Positions 25,796 to 36,599 of a stretch of 64,000 nt of DNA are shown here, in pieces. Source of the DNA: Rhodocyclaceae bacterium. GTDB taxonomy: Bacteria; Pseudomonadota; Gammaproteobacteria; Burkholderiales; Rhodocyclaceae. The stretch is from contig VIKE01000022.1 in assembly GCA_008080565.1 (NCBI GenBank), forward strand, positions 17,025 through 81,024, written 5' to 3'. Positions within the stretch are counted from its first letter, which is position 1. Every line of letters begins with the position of its first letter. The translations under genes were made by a program, and so were the position numbers. The notes beneath the pieces are model-generated. The model saw only the letters and a list, made by a program, of their open reading frames with translations, ran no database searches and was not told where the DNA came from.

Positions 25796-26496
25796 TGACT
25801 GAACCAGTTATCCGGGTTGTCGGCCTGGGCAAATCCTATGAAACGGCGGCGGGCTTGTTCCCAGCGCTGAAGGGCGTCAATCTTGATATCCAGCCCGGCG
25901 AATACATCGCCATCATGGGCCCGTCCGGCTCGGGCAAATCGACTTTCATGAACCTGCTCGGTTGCCTCGATACGCCGACCATGGGCGACTACTTTCTGAC
26001 CGGCAAGAATGTCGCGCAAATGGACAAGGACGCCTTGGCCATCCTGCGCAACCGGACGCTGGGCTTCGTTTTTCAGGGCTTCAATCTGCTGCCGCGCATG
26101 AGCCTGCAGGACAACGTCGCGTTGCCGCTGGTCTATGCCGGCGCCGACAAGGAATCGCGGCGGGCCAGAGCGCGCGAAATGCTCGCCAAGGTTGGCCTCG
26201 GCCAGTACGCCGAATCCCTGCCCAACCGGATATCCGGCGGCCAGCAGCAACGCGTCGCCATCGCCCGGGCGCTGGTCAATGCGCCGCGCCTGATTCTCGC
26301 CGACGAGCCGACCGGCAATCTCGACAGCCACACCAGCGAGGAAATCATGCGCCTGTTCGGCGAACTTAACGCCGAGGGCATCACGATTGTGCTCGTCACC
26401 CATGAGCCGGACATCGCGGCCCACGCCAAGCGGCAGGTCAAGTTTCTCGACGGCGAGATCGTCAGCGATCACCTGACGGAGCACGCACCGGCATGA
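25795..26496 (+). CDS. macB: MacB-type ABC transporter ATP-binding protein
   Basis: The 233-aa ATPase has Walker A GPSGSGKST, Q-loop FQGFNLLP, signature ISGGQQQRVA and Walker B LILADEPTGNLD, typical of the LolD/MacB subgroup. Here the ATPase and permease are separate genes, as in split MacB systems. The permease gene downstream is frameshifted, so the transporter may be non-functional unless another permease substitutes. Confidence 0.92.
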   Translation: MTEPVIRVVGLGKSYETAAGLFPALKGVNLDIQPGEYIAIMGPSGSGKSTFMNLLGCLDTPTMGDYFLTGKNVAQMDKDALAILRNRTLGFVFQGFNLLPRMSLQDNVALPLVYAGADKESRRARAREMLAKVGLGQYAESLPNRISGGQQQRVAIARALVNAPRLILADEPTGNLDSHTSEEIMRLFGELNAEGITIVLVTHEPDIAAHAKRQVKFLDGEIVSDHLTEHAPA

Positions 26497-26503
26497 GGGC
26501 GAA

Positions 26504-26540
26504 CATTTCAATTTTGACCAATTTTTCCAGTCGACCGTGG
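26504..26540 (+). repeat. GGTTGACCGTGG element, copy 8
   Basis: CATTTCAATTTTGACC and TTTTTCCAGTCGACCGTGG lie 7 nt after the ATPase stop, in sense orientation, separating the two halves of the split macB operon. Confidence 0.85.
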
Positions 26541-26575
26541 GAATCACCAAAAAGCCGCAACCGTGAGGTTTCCCC

Positions 26576-27682
<1,107 letters not shown>

Positions 27683-27686
<4 letters not shown>

Positions 27687-28942
27687 GGGCAGGGCGTCGT
27701 CAGTTCCTGCTTGCGGCCGGGATGCTGCCCTTGGTCCGGCCGTTGCGCGCGGCTGGCGAGCGGGTGGTGATCGTCGGTGGCGGCTGGGGTGGGCTGGCGG
27801 CAGCCAGTCATCTTCGCCGCTTGGCCCCGGAAATTGACGTAGTGCTCGTCGACCGCCAGTCGGCCTTCACCTCGTTCGCCCTGAGTAACCGCTGGCTGGT
27901 CGATCATGGCAACAGCAGCATCGAAAAGCATGACTACGCCGCGCTGGCCGCCCGCTGGGGCTACCGCTTCGTGCCGGCCAGCGTCGACAGCATTGACCGT
28001 GCTCAGCGCACGGTAAACACGTCTGCCGGTCGCCTGCCCTACGATTGGCTGGTGCTGGCCCCCGGCATCCGCGAAAACTACGCCGCCTGGCAGGTCAACG
28101 ATCCGCAGGTCGTGGCCGAGCTGCGCCAGCACTATTCAGGTGCCATGCTCAATGCCGCCGACCTGCCGACGCTCAAGAAACGCCTCGCCGGGTTCAAGGG
28201 CGGCGACCTGCTGATGACCATCCCGCCGGCACCTTACCGTTGCCCGCCGGCGCCCTACGAGCGGGCGATGCTGATCGCCTGGTGGCTCAAGGCGCAGAAA
28301 ATTCCGGGCAAGCTGGTCATCATCGATCCCAACCCGATGATGCCGGCCTTCAAGTCCATTTTGCTCGAACGTTTCAAGGCGCAGGTTACCTACCTCGACC
28401 ATGCCAGAGTTCGTCAGATCGATCCGGCGCGCAAGACGGTGAGCACCGATATCGACGACATCCGCTTCGACGAAGCCATGCTCTCACCGCCGCAGGAAGC
28501 AGCCGGGCTGCTCTGGCAGGCCGGGCTGATTCGTCGCGATGCTGGTGGAAACCATACAGGCTGGGCCGACCAGGGCGGGCTCGATTTTCGCAGCGTGGCA
28601 GACCAGCGGATATTCATCATCGGCGATGCGGCTGGCCTCGTTTCGCCGGTATTTGGCCATTACCCGAAAACAGGCCATGTCGCCAACCGCATGGGCGCCA
28701 TCGTCGCCCGGCAGATTGCTGCCAGCGCGACGGGGAAGACGCATCCGGCGTTGTTGCCGGAAAGCGTTTGTCACGTCGTGAGCAGCGTCGAGCCGCTGGA
28801 ATACACCCGCATCGAGGCCAGCTACCGGCAGCGCGGCGACGGCTTCCTGATGCAGCAGGTCAAACAGGTGCGCGAGCCGAATCCGGCCGGCGAAGACAGC
28901 GCCTGGGCCGAGGCCATGTACCGCGACTTTCTGCGTCCCTGA
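27683..28942 (+). CDS. Flavocytochrome c sulfide dehydrogenase-type flavoprotein
   Basis: The 419-aa protein begins with a Tat-like signal (RRQFLLAAG) and a dinucleotide fold ([17 protein letters not shown]). The two family cysteines appear in [11 protein letters not shown] and ESVCHVV, and an FAD-binding IIGDAAG segment is near the C-terminus. Such FccB/FCSD-type proteins oxidise sulfide or polysulfide in the periplasm with a partner cytochrome, but no cytochrome gene is adjacent. The ATG overlaps the true permease stop (ATGA), so it was translationally coupled to the efflux operon. Confidence 0.82.
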
Positions 28943-28948
28943 CAAGCA

Positions 28949-28975
28949 AAGAGCCAGAAGACAGCTCTGGCTCTT
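28949..28975 (+). terminator. Terminator of tolC-macAB-flavoprotein operon
   Basis: AAGAGCCAGA and TCTGGCTCTT form a perfect 10-bp stem with a 7-nt loop, 6 nt past the flavoprotein stop and followed by TGTAGTT. Confidence 0.72.
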
Positions 28976-29020
28976 GTAGTTCGCTTCCGGCTTGGCAACG
29001 GTTTGCCAGCGCTTTGGCTA

Positions 29021-29308
29021 TCAGTGCAGAAGCCTGGCTTCAAAAATCGATTCGGTCTGGTCGGAAAAACTGTACTGGGCAAAGACGCGCTGCAGTTCAG
29101 CCGACAATTCGGCCGATTTCATGTCCGGGTTGGCCATGAAGCTGATGCCGATCCGGTCTCCCTGCTTGACCAGCGTGGTGAAGGCATAGTGCCATTCTCG
29201 GGCTTCTTCCAGGCGTTCAATCACTTCGCGCTCTTTGCTGATGGCGACGCCGGCGCCTTTGAGCGACTCGATGAACAGGGTGGATTCGGTATTGGGGTTG
29301 TGGATCAT
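29021..29308 (-). CDS. Hypothetical protein, 95 aa
   Basis: This small soluble protein has a mixed helix/strand pattern (ESTLFIESLKGAGVAISKER, then VIERLEEAREWHYAFTTLV). AGAGAT before the ATG is a plausible ribosome site. I do not recognise a family. It stands between the flavoprotein terminator and another small gene on the same strand. Confidence 0.6.
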   Translation of the reverse strand: MIHNPNTESTLFIESLKGAGVAISKEREVIERLEEAREWHYAFTTLVKQGDRIGISFMANPDMKSAELSAELQRVFAQYSFSDQTESIFEARLLH

Positions 29309-29435
29309 GATCTCTCCGCAGGGTTTGAGGTGCTATGTCTGCTTAACGATCAAGTCGGCGTTGGCGATGACGAGCATTGTGTAGCAGCGTGTAACGGCCT
29401 GTCCGTCGCGCTGGCCGGGAGTCACTCCGGAGATG

Positions 29436-29771
29436 TCAGTCTTCGTCCTCGTAGCCGTGTTCAGACTCCAGTTCCTCGGTGAATTGCCGGGTCAGCTCGG
29501 CCCGGCCTTGCCGGGTCTCGATGCGCTGCAGCAAGCGTTCGAAAGCGTCGTCGTCAATATCGCCTGAGGCCCGATTGACCGACAGGACATAGACCAGAAA
29601 CTCGATGTTCTCGAGGTCTTCATCGTTGCCCGGGGCATTGCCCAGGGCCGCGGTCAGGGCGCTGGCCAGCGAGTTGGCCTGGCCTTTCGGCGGTTTCGGG
29701 GCAATGTCGCGATGAGCGGCTTGCACAATCCTGATCATGTCAGGGTGGTTTTCCGGGAGTGTCTGTTCCAT
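29436..29771 (-). CDS. Hypothetical acidic protein, 111 aa
   Basis: The product is acidic, with a C-terminal ESEHGYEDED tail and helical middle (FLVYVLSVNRASGDIDDDAF). No membrane segment or signal is seen and no family recognised. It lies 37 nt after the histidine-kinase gene on the plus-side coordinate, same strand, so it is upstream of the kinase gene. Confidence 0.6.
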   Translation of the reverse strand: MEQTLPENHPDMIRIVQAAHRDIAPKPPKGQANSLASALTAALGNAPGNDEDLENIEFLVYVLSVNRASGDIDDDAFERLLQRIETRQGRAELTRQFTEELESEHGYEDED

Positions 29772-29808
29772 GGCGCGAGGTTGTCAGATGAGGAGGAATC
29801 GCGTGTCG

Positions 29809-32415
29809 TTAGCGCAACGCAAACGGGTGGCTGCTCAGCCATTTGAGCAAGGTATCGAACAGCAGGTCGGGGGCGACCGGTTTGCCGATGTGGTCATTCA
29901 TGCCGGCTTCGATGCAAATCTGCCGGTCCTCCTCGAAAGCGTTGGCGGTTATCGCCAGAATGGGCGTGTCCTCATAGCCGGACAAGGACCGGATTGCCCG
30001 CGTCGCATCGACGCCATTCATCCTCGGCATCTGCATGTCCATCAGGATCAGTGCGTAGTGCGTCTGGCGCGCCATGGCCACTGCAACCAGACCGTCCTCG
30101 GCCAGGTCGACCGACAGCCCCGCTTCTTCGAGCAGGCACATTGAGACTTCCTGATTGATCGGTTCGTCCTCGACGAGGAGGACCCGGGTGCCCGAGAAGC
30201 GCTCCTTGATCATCGTTTCCGACGAGTACTTGAATTGCATTACCGGCGGTCGGGCGTCTGCCAAAACCTGCTGCAGGCTTACGGTAAACCAGAATGTGCT
30301 GCCGACACCCGGTGCGCTTTCGAGGCCGATGTCGCCGCCCATCAATTTGACGAGACGCTTGCTGATGGCCAGGCCGAGGCCGGTCCCGCCGTATTTCCGG
30401 GACATCGAACCATCGGCTTGCTCGAAGGCGTTGAAAACGTGCTTTTGATCTTCCGGCGCGATGCCGATGCCGCTGTCGGTGACCTCGAAGCGCAATACGA
30501 CGGCGTTGGCGATGCTGTCCGAAAGCCGGATGCGGACAACGATCCCGCCCTGGTTGGTGAATTTGACCGCATTGGCCGATAGATTGAGCAAAATCTGGCC
30601 AAGACGAAACGGATCGCCATTGAGCAACAGGCCGGCGACGTCGGGGGGCGAGTCAATTTCCAGGTGCAGCCCCTTGTCGGCGGCGCGTTGCCCAATCAGG
30701 CTGCGCAGATTGTCGAGCACTTCACCGATGCGGAAATCTATATGCTCCAGATGCATGTGCTCGGCCTCGATTTTCGAGATGTCGAGAATGTCGTTGATGA
30801 CGCTGAGCAGGTGATTGGCAGCAAGCTCGATCTTGCCGAGCTGATTCTGCAATTTGGGGTCTGCGGCCTTGCGCAGCGCCAACCCGGTCATGCCGAGGAT
30901 GGCATTCATCGGGGTGCGCAGTTCATGACTCATGTTGGCCAGGAAGGTGCTTTTCGCCAGGCTGGCCGCTTCGGCAGCTTCCTTGGTTTGCTGCAATTCT
31001 GCCGTACGCTCGGCCACCAGCCGCTCCAGATTGTCACGGTGCGTCTGCAGCTCGGCGTGAGCCTGCTTGAGTTCGGTGACGTCCGTTACAGCCCCGATCA
31101 GTCCGGCGATTTCACCGTCAACGCGACGGAAAGTGGCTTTGTGGAAGATGACATTGCGCGCCTCGCAGCCTTTGACGGTCAACCAGTCGTAGGTCTGGGT
31201 GCCGGGCTGACTGAACAACTCGTCGTCCTTGTCCTTGTAGCGCTGGGCTATGTCGGGTGGCGCCATGTCAAAAACGGATTTGCCGATAATGTCGTGACGG
31301 GATTTGCCCAGCGAATCCTCAAAAGCGTGGTTGCAGCCCAGATAGCGACCGGTTGTGTCCTTGTAGAAGAGCGGGACCGGGATGCTCTCGATCAACGTCT
31401 CGAGAAACAGGGTCTGATTCTGGATTTTCTGCCAGTAACGTCGCAACAACCAGGCGCCAAGCACTGTCGCCGTCAGGAATCCGAGAATGAGCAACATCGC
31501 GTTACGCAATTCGATATTCCAGTCGTCCAGATAATCACGCGGGGCCATGCCGACCGCGACGAAAAAGGGGGTTTGCGGAACACGACGGAAGGTATATGTC
31601 CGCTCGACGCCATCCGGCATATTGGCCGTGTGGAAAATCCCGGTTTGGCTCCCAGCATCCAGTTGGGCCTTGAATTCCGGCGGGACCAGTCGATTGCCGG
31701 CCTGCCCTGCCGGCCCGTCGACAGGCGGGAAATGGGCCAGCAAAGCGGAATTCTGATGACGGATGAGGGCCGATCCATGCTCGCCCAGTTTGATAGTGGA
31801 TAGCACCCCGGTGAAATGCTCGAGATTGACCGCGGCGGTGACAACTCCGGCGAAAGAGCCATCGGCATTCCGATACGAGCGGGTCAGAGCGACGACCCAT
31901 ATTTTGGATACACGCCCCAGGATCGGCTCGGAGATGATCAGGTTTTCCCCCGGCCTGCGCTGATGCTCTTCGAAGAAAGAGCGGTCGGCATAGGTGACAG
32001 TGGTTTCGGGCGTTATGCCTTTGCCCCAGACGACCTTGCCATGCTGATTGCTGACCCGGAAGGCATCAACGGCCGGGTGACGCTGCTCATGCAGCTTGAG
32101 CATTTGCCGGACTTGGTCGGCATCGATGTGCCCGTCCTTGAACCTGCCCTCCAGCGCGTCAACAATGTCGAGAAGTCCGAGATCGATGCGGCGGACCGAG
32201 TCGGCCACGTTCAGTTCGAGCAGTGCAGCCAGGTTGTCGGTCATGCCAACCACCTGTTCCACTGTGCGTTTCTTGTGATCGAGCAGATTGACGACGCTGA
32301 CCGAAATCATCACGGCGTTGATGAGTAACACGCCAAGTATCAACAAGCCAAAAAAACGGAAAGCCGATTTCCGTGAATCAATGGACGCTGCGATTAAGGA
32401 TGCGGGTTGGGACAA
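29809..32415 (-). CDS. Hybrid sensor histidine kinase with receiver domain
   Basis: The 868-aa protein has, in order: a membrane helix (about 22-44), a periplasmic double-Cache-like region, a second helix (about 315-338), a PAS domain, HisKA with phospho-His in SHELRTPMN (about residue 497), HATPase ([17 protein letters not shown]) and a receiver domain with Asp in LMDMQMP (about residue 791). It likely senses a small periplasmic ligand and passes phosphate through its own receiver to a separate phosphotransfer protein. No cognate regulator is adjacent. Confidence 0.92.
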   Translation of the reverse strand: MSQPASLIAASIDSRKSAFRFFGLLILGVLLINAVMISVSVVNLLDHKKRTVEQVVGMTDNLAALLELNVADSVRRIDLGLLDIVDALEGRFKDGHIDADQVRQMLKLHEQRHPAVDAFRVSNQHGKVVWGKGITPETTVTYADRSFFEEHQRRPGENLIISEPILGRVSKIWVVALTRSYRNADGSFAGVVTAAVNLEHFTGVLSTIKLGEHGSALIRHQNSALLAHFPPVDGPAGQAGNRLVPPEFKAQLDAGSQTGIFHTANMPDGVERTYTFRRVPQTPFFVAVGMAPRDYLDDWNIELRNAMLLILGFLTATVLGAWLLRRYWQKIQNQTLFLETLIESIPVPLFYKDTTGRYLGCNHAFEDSLGKSRHDIIGKSVFDMAPPDIAQRYKDKDDELFSQPGTQTYDWLTVKGCEARNVIFHKATFRRVDGEIAGLIGAVTDVTELKQAHAELQTHRDNLERLVAERTAELQQTKEAAEAASLAKSTFLANMSHELRTPMNAILGMTGLALRKAADPKLQNQLGKIELAANHLLSVINDILDISKIEAEHMHLEHIDFRIGEVLDNLRSLIGQRAADKGLHLEIDSPPDVAGLLLNGDPFRLGQILLNLSANAVKFTNQGGIVVRIRLSDSIANAVVLRFEVTDSGIGIAPEDQKHVFNAFEQADGSMSRKYGGTGLGLAISKRLVKLMGGDIGLESAPGVGSTFWFTVSLQQVLADARPPVMQFKYSSETMIKERFSGTRVLLVEDEPINQEVSMCLLEEAGLSVDLAEDGLVAVAMARQTHYALILMDMQMPRMNGVDATRAIRSLSGYEDTPILAITANAFEEDRQICIEAGMNDHIGKPVAPDLLFDTLLKWLSSHPFALR

Positions 32416-32507
32416 GTTGATGCAACCGGGAGTTGGGGTGCGTTTACAAAACGCTGATTATTGCACTCCCGGCGCGTTTGGTGGCAGTCTGTCTGGTGCT
32501 GTGCCGC

Positions 32508-33005
32508 TCAGTGGCGGGCAAAGCGGGAGGGCCTGCCCTTGCGGTCAACCAGAAAAGTCTCGAAAAATTCGCGGCGGACGGTTTGTTCGACGCCTTCCTT
32601 GTCGAGCATCGTGCACGCCGTTTCGCAGGTCGGGTTCGAGAATTCCCGGCCCGGCGCGCCTTGCGGCAGACCGGGAACAGCGAGGCCAAGGGCGCGCGGC
32701 TTTTCGCTGAGAAGCAGCTTGATGTCCTCGGCCGGCACATGGCCTTCAATGAAATAGCCGGCAACCAGGGCACTGGGCACTGATTCCATGTCCTTCGGCA
32801 CCTTGAGGCGGCGTTTCAATGCATCCATGTCGACCGTCGGCGTCACTTTGACCGGGAAGCCGTTCTGGCGCAGGTGCTCAGCCCATTCGATGCAAGTCAG
32901 ACAGACCGTTGGCGTGAACACTTCAACCGAAGGCAGCGGGGCTACCGGCTCGGCGCCAGCACTGCCTGCCAAGATGGCGAGCAACAGCGGAATGGCCTTC
33001 AGCAT
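32508..33005 (-). CDS. DUF411 family periplasmic protein
   Basis: The 165-aa product has a signal peptide (MLKAIPLLLAILAGSAGA) and the DUF411 pattern: VCLTCIEWAEHLRQNGF with its CxxC, VPSALVAGYFIEGHVPAEDI and the P-G-L-P-G-A-P-G region. DUF411 proteins are associated with copper handling. The start at 33005 overlaps the ankyrin gene's stop region (ATGCTGA), so the two were coupled. Confidence 0.82.
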   Translation of the reverse strand: MLKAIPLLLAILAGSAGAEPVAPLPSVEVFTPTVCLTCIEWAEHLRQNGFPVKVTPTVDMDALKRRLKVPKDMESVPSALVAGYFIEGHVPAEDIKLLLSEKPRALGLAVPGLPQGAPGREFSNPTCETACTMLDKEGVEQTVRREFFETFLVDRKGRPSRFARH

Positions 33006-33429
33006 GGCTGGCCGGCCTTGCAGCCCTTGAGTACCCACAGCGAAAGGACGCCGGCCGCTTCGTCGGCCTTGACCTTGCGCGCCATCGAGCCGGGGTCGCG
33101 GCCGTTGTCAGTCTTGGCGAAGGGGTCGGCACCGGCTTCGAGCAGGATGGCGTTGCCCCGTCGTTATCACGGGCCATTACATTGGCGCCAGCGGCGATCA
33201 GCGCCTGCATGGCTGTCGTATCCGGATTGGTGGCGGCCAGATGCAAGGGGGTCGAGCCTTGTTCCGTGCGTATTTCACGCTGTTTCGGGTCGGCCTTGAG
33301 GAGGCGGCGAACGTCGTTACCGCTACCGGCCCGCGCGGCATCATGGATCGGCCGGTCGAAACTCAGTACCTCGGCAAACACCGGGAAGGCGAGACTGGCA
33401 GCGAAAAACAGGGAGAGCAGGCGCTTCAT
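32999..33429 (-). pseudogene. Exported ankyrin-repeat protein, frameshifted
   Basis: The gene starts at 33429 with a signal peptide (MKRLLSLFFAASLAFPVFA) and ankyrin repeats (DRPIHDAARAGSGNDVRRLL, TPLHLAATNPDTTAMQALI). After RDNDGAT the frame breaks near 33152. The continuation ILLEAGADPFAKTDNGRDP runs in another frame to a TGA at 32999-33001. About 14 residues of an ankyrin unit are missing, so a deletion caused the shift. The original product was a periplasmic ankyrin protein paired with DUF411. Confidence 0.78.
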
Positions 33430-33541
33430 GCGGGCATCCGGAAATGGTTGATCTGGCGATTGTTGCCGCTTGCGTATCGGACAGCCTTGATCTGCGCTAG
33501 TTTCAGTTTTTGCTGATATGGCCGCGCCGCGCCAATGAAAA

Positions 33542-33567
33542 ACGCCCTGCCGGGCCGGGCAGGGCGT
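33542..33567 (-). terminator. Terminator of kup
   Basis: ACGCCCTGCC and GGCAGGGCGT form a perfect 10-bp stem. On the minus strand it is followed by TTTTTCATTGG, 20 nt after the kup stop codon. Confidence 0.82.
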
Positions 33568-33587
33568 CGATGGCATGAAGATGGCGC

Positions 33588-35453
33588 TCAGATGACCAGT
33601 TGCGTGCCCAGTTCGACGACGCGGTTGGTCGGAATGTGGAAGAAGTCGCTGGCGCTCGTCGCGTTCTTCGACATGATGGCGAAGAGCCGGGCGCGGATCG
33701 GCAGCATGCCGCGGGACATCGACGGGACAATCGTTTCGCGCGACAGGTAGAAGGTGGTGTCCATCATGTCGAAACTCTCGCCGAAGCGTTTGCATTGCTC
33801 CAGAGCCCCCGGTACGTCCGGACTTTCCATGAAGCCGTAGCGGATGATCAGGCGCTTGAACCCCTTCTTCATGTCGTGCAGGTAGATGCGGTCCATGTCG
33901 TTGACGTGCGGCGTCGGCATGGTTTGCACGGTGACCAGCACGACGCGTTCGTGCAGCACCTGATTGTGTTTGAGGTTGTGCAACAGGGCTGGTGGCACGC
34001 CATCCTTGGCACTGGTCATGAAGATGGCCGTGCCGTAAATGCGATGCACGTCGTCGATGGATTCCAGGAAGTCGTCCATCGGGATGCTCTGCTTGGCCAT
34101 TTCGTCGGAGACCATGCGCCGTCCGCGCCGCCAGGTGGTCAGCACGGTGAAGGAAACGATGCCCATGGCCAGCGGGAACCAGCCGCCCTGCGGGATCTTG
34201 ATCGCGTTGGCGGCGAAGAAGGCGATGTCGACGACGAGCAGCGAGCCGGCAATGAGCGCAACGAGCAGTCTGTTCCACTTCCACATCAGAACCATGACAA
34301 AGGCGACCAGAATGGTGTCGATGAGCATCGTGCCAGTGACCGCGATGCCGTAGGCGGCGGCGAGGTTGGACGAATTCTTGAAGCCGATGACCAGGGCGAC
34401 GACGGCCAGGTAGAGCGACCAGTTGGTGAAGGGCACGTAGATCTGACCTTCTTCCATGCCCGAGGTGTGGACGATCTGCATGCGTGGCAGCAGGCCCATC
34501 TGGATCGACTGGCGGGCGACCGAGAAGGCGCCGGAAATGACCGCCTGCGAGGCGATGACGGTAGCAGCGGTAGCCAGGCCGACCATCGGGATCAGCGCCC
34601 AGTCGGGGGCGAGGTGGAAGAAGGGGCTGGCGATGGCTTCTGGATCGACCAGCAGCAGGGCGCCCTGACCGAAGTAATTGAGGACCAGCGCCGGCATGAC
34701 AAAGCCGAACCAGGCGAGGCGAATCGGGAAGCGGCCAAAGTGGCCCATGTCGGTGTACAGCGCTTCGCCACCGGTCACGGCGAGCACCACCGAGCCGAGG
34801 GCGAGGAAGGCGAGGCCGGGGTGCTCGGCGATGAAAACGATGGCGAATAGCGGATTGAGGGCGAGCAGGACGGCCGGGTTATGGGCGATCTGCAGCACAC
34901 CGAGCACGGCGAGAATGGCGAACCAGGCCACCATGACCGGTCCGAAGAGTTTGCCGACGGCGCCGGTGCCGTGTTTCTGGATGAAGAACAGGCCGGTCAG
35001 GATGCCGAGCGTGATCGGGATGACGTAGGGCTTGAGGTCGGGCGTGATGATCTCCAGGCCTTCGACGGCGGAGAGTACGGAAATGGCTGGCGTGATCATG
35101 CTGTCGCCGTAGAACAGGGCGGCGGCGAAGATGCCGAGCAGGGTGACGATCCACGCCAGGCGCGGGTTCTTGGCCCGTTCGGTGACCAGCGCCAACAGCG
35201 CCAGCGAGCCGCCCTCGCCGCGGTTGTCGGCGCGCATGATGATGGCGACGTATTTGATCGTGACGAGAACGATGATTGCCCAGAAAACCAGCGACAACAC
35301 GCCGAGAATGTTTTCCGGGGTGACCGGGATCGGGTGGTGGCCGTTGAAGATTTCCTTCAGCGCGTAAAGCGGACTGGTCCCGATGTCGCCGAAGACGACC
35401 CCGATGGCAGCGACCGTGATGGCCGGCAAGGCTTGCTTGTTGTGCGACGACAT
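33588..35453 (-). CDS. kup: KUP-family potassium uptake transporter
   Basis: The 621-aa protein begins with the KUP signature ([19 protein letters not shown]), contains [13 protein letters not shown] and about 12 membrane helices, and ends with the family's cytoplasmic domain. It imports K+ with protons across the inner membrane. Length is normal. It is monocistronic with its own terminator. Confidence 0.96.
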   Translation of the reverse strand: MSSHNKQALPAITVAAIGVVFGDIGTSPLYALKEIFNGHHPIPVTPENILGVLSLVFWAIIVLVTIKYVAIIMRADNRGEGGSLALLALVTERAKNPRLAWIVTLLGIFAAALFYGDSMITPAISVLSAVEGLEIITPDLKPYVIPITLGILTGLFFIQKHGTGAVGKLFGPVMVAWFAILAVLGVLQIAHNPAVLLALNPLFAIVFIAEHPGLAFLALGSVVLAVTGGEALYTDMGHFGRFPIRLAWFGFVMPALVLNYFGQGALLLVDPEAIASPFFHLAPDWALIPMVGLATAATVIASQAVISGAFSVARQSIQMGLLPRMQIVHTSGMEEGQIYVPFTNWSLYLAVVALVIGFKNSSNLAAAYGIAVTGTMLIDTILVAFVMVLMWKWNRLLVALIAGSLLVVDIAFFAANAIKIPQGGWFPLAMGIVSFTVLTTWRRGRRMVSDEMAKQSIPMDDFLESIDDVHRIYGTAIFMTSAKDGVPPALLHNLKHNQVLHERVVLVTVQTMPTPHVNDMDRIYLHDMKKGFKRLIIRYGFMESPDVPGALEQCKRFGESFDMMDTTFYLSRETIVPSMSRGMLPIRARLFAIMSKNATSASDFFHIPTNRVVELGTQLVI

Positions 35454-35614
35454 CTATTCCCCTGTTGCGCCTGTGGCGCAGAATTTTGCAGTGCTGCTTG
35501 CCTAGCTGCGCCTTTCTCTGGGGAGCGCGGTCTGGCAAGCCCGCCAATCTAGCACTTTGCACCGAGCTTTGGTATAGATGGCAGCATCGGCAGCATGCTG
35601 GCACGGAGCGAAAA

Positions 35615-35893
35615 ATGGCAAGAATCGGGCGTCATCTGGTGGTCGAGGGACGGGTTCAGGGCGTCGGCTATCGCTGGTCCATGGTCGAGCAGGCGCGGGC
35701 GCTCGGCGTTGTCGGCTGGGTGCGCAATCTGGCTGACGGCCGGGTCGAGGCGATGGCGGTCGGCGAAGAAGTGGCCGTGATCGAATTGATAAACTGGGCG
35801 CGGCGCGGGCCGAGCCATGCGATCGTTCAGCGGGTCAATATCGCGCTGGGCGACGGCGATTTTCGGAGTTTTGAGCAGGTTCCGAACGGTTGA
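35615..35893 (+). CDS. acyP: Acylphosphatase
   Basis: The 92-aa enzyme has GRVQGVGYR with catalytic Arg20 and [11 protein letters not shown] with Asn38, matching the family positions. It hydrolyses acyl phosphates. The ATG at 35615 follows GGAGCGAAAA. Its end overlaps, antisense, the degraded tail of the Crp/Fnr pseudogene. Confidence 0.93.
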   Translation: MARIGRHLVVEGRVQGVGYRWSMVEQARALGVVGWVRNLADGRVEAMAVGEEVAVIELINWARRGPSHAIVQRVNIALGDGDFRSFEQVPNG

Positions 35894-36275
35894 TGGCAAA
35901 TGCCACGGTCAACCGGAAAAAACGGCCAAAAATGCAATCCGGGATCTGCCATTGAAGGCCAATCAGCCACCCGGTCCGCAAGCCTTCTTCGATGACCGGG
36001 TGATTGCCCACCAGGCCTTCGTTGCCAACCAGCGCAGTTTCGCTCGAAGAGCCGTCTTCAAGGGTATAAATCAGCGAAACGATACCGGAGACGGGAAAGT
36101 GCAAAAAGTTATCATGGTCTCCAGATTCAGAAACCGTCGATCGCAACGGCATCTTCACCAATTTCAGATCGGGTAGCAAGCGCGCGTAATCTTTCCCGGG
36201 AAGGCTTGCGAGAATGCCGTTTTGCCTTGCCTCTGGCGGAAAAGCAGGTTTCTGTCTGTTTTTTCGACATATCAA
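35835..36275 (-). pseudogene. Crp/Fnr-type regulator, truncated at dispersed element
   Basis: The first 95 or so residues are a recognisable cyclic-nucleotide-binding domain of the Crp/Fnr type (NGILASLPGKDYARLLPDL, FPVSGIVSLIYTLEDG, ALVGNEGLVGNHPVIEEG). The sequence then changes to IPDCIFGRFFRLTVAF, encoded by element copy 9, and ends in non-homologous sequence. The rest of the sensor domain and the helix-turn-helix are gone. The element sits at the break, as if insertion or recombination at it caused the truncation. Confidence 0.72.
35903..35937 (-). repeat. GGTTGACCGTGG element, copy 9
   Basis: On the minus strand GCATTTTTGGCC then TTTTTTCCGGTTGACCGTGG. It lies 10 nt after the acyP stop and forms the new 3' part of the truncated Crp/Fnr gene. 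Confidence 0.9.
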
Positions 36276-36599
36276 GTTTTTTTGGTGTGAGTTTTATTCA
36301 GTCGGCGCAGAAGGGATAAAAACCCGAATCAACTTTCTGCGCACAAGTCAGTACGCGAAAGTGTGTTCCAGCTTCACACGCTTGGCGGCATACGCTGCTT
36401 CATGAGCAGGCCGTTGAAGAATCAACTTCATTTCTGACGTCGATCAGACGTCTGGCGCCGACCGCAAACCTCGAATAGTGGGACTCTGCCAGCAAAGCGT
36501 CTGTGCGTTGCCGCACATTGGCGTTAATTTCGTTCGGTGCTCAGGCCGCTCTCAACAGGTGCCGTCTGCGGCTGGCTGGAAGGTGTGGTCTCGACCAAC
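36276..36599. other. Intergenic region without clear gene
   Basis: This is moderately AT-rich near 36270-36320 (runs of T, TTTTATTC), which may hold the former promoter of the Crp/Fnr gene. The remainder has only short ORFs without family resemblance. I see no terminator or known repeat. Confidence 0.4.

Noticed and set aside
32536-32570. Another element copy in the DUF411 gene
   Set aside because: TTTTCTGGTTGACCGCAA resembles the right block, but the left block is absent and the residues FLVDRKGRP look like normal DUF411 sequence.
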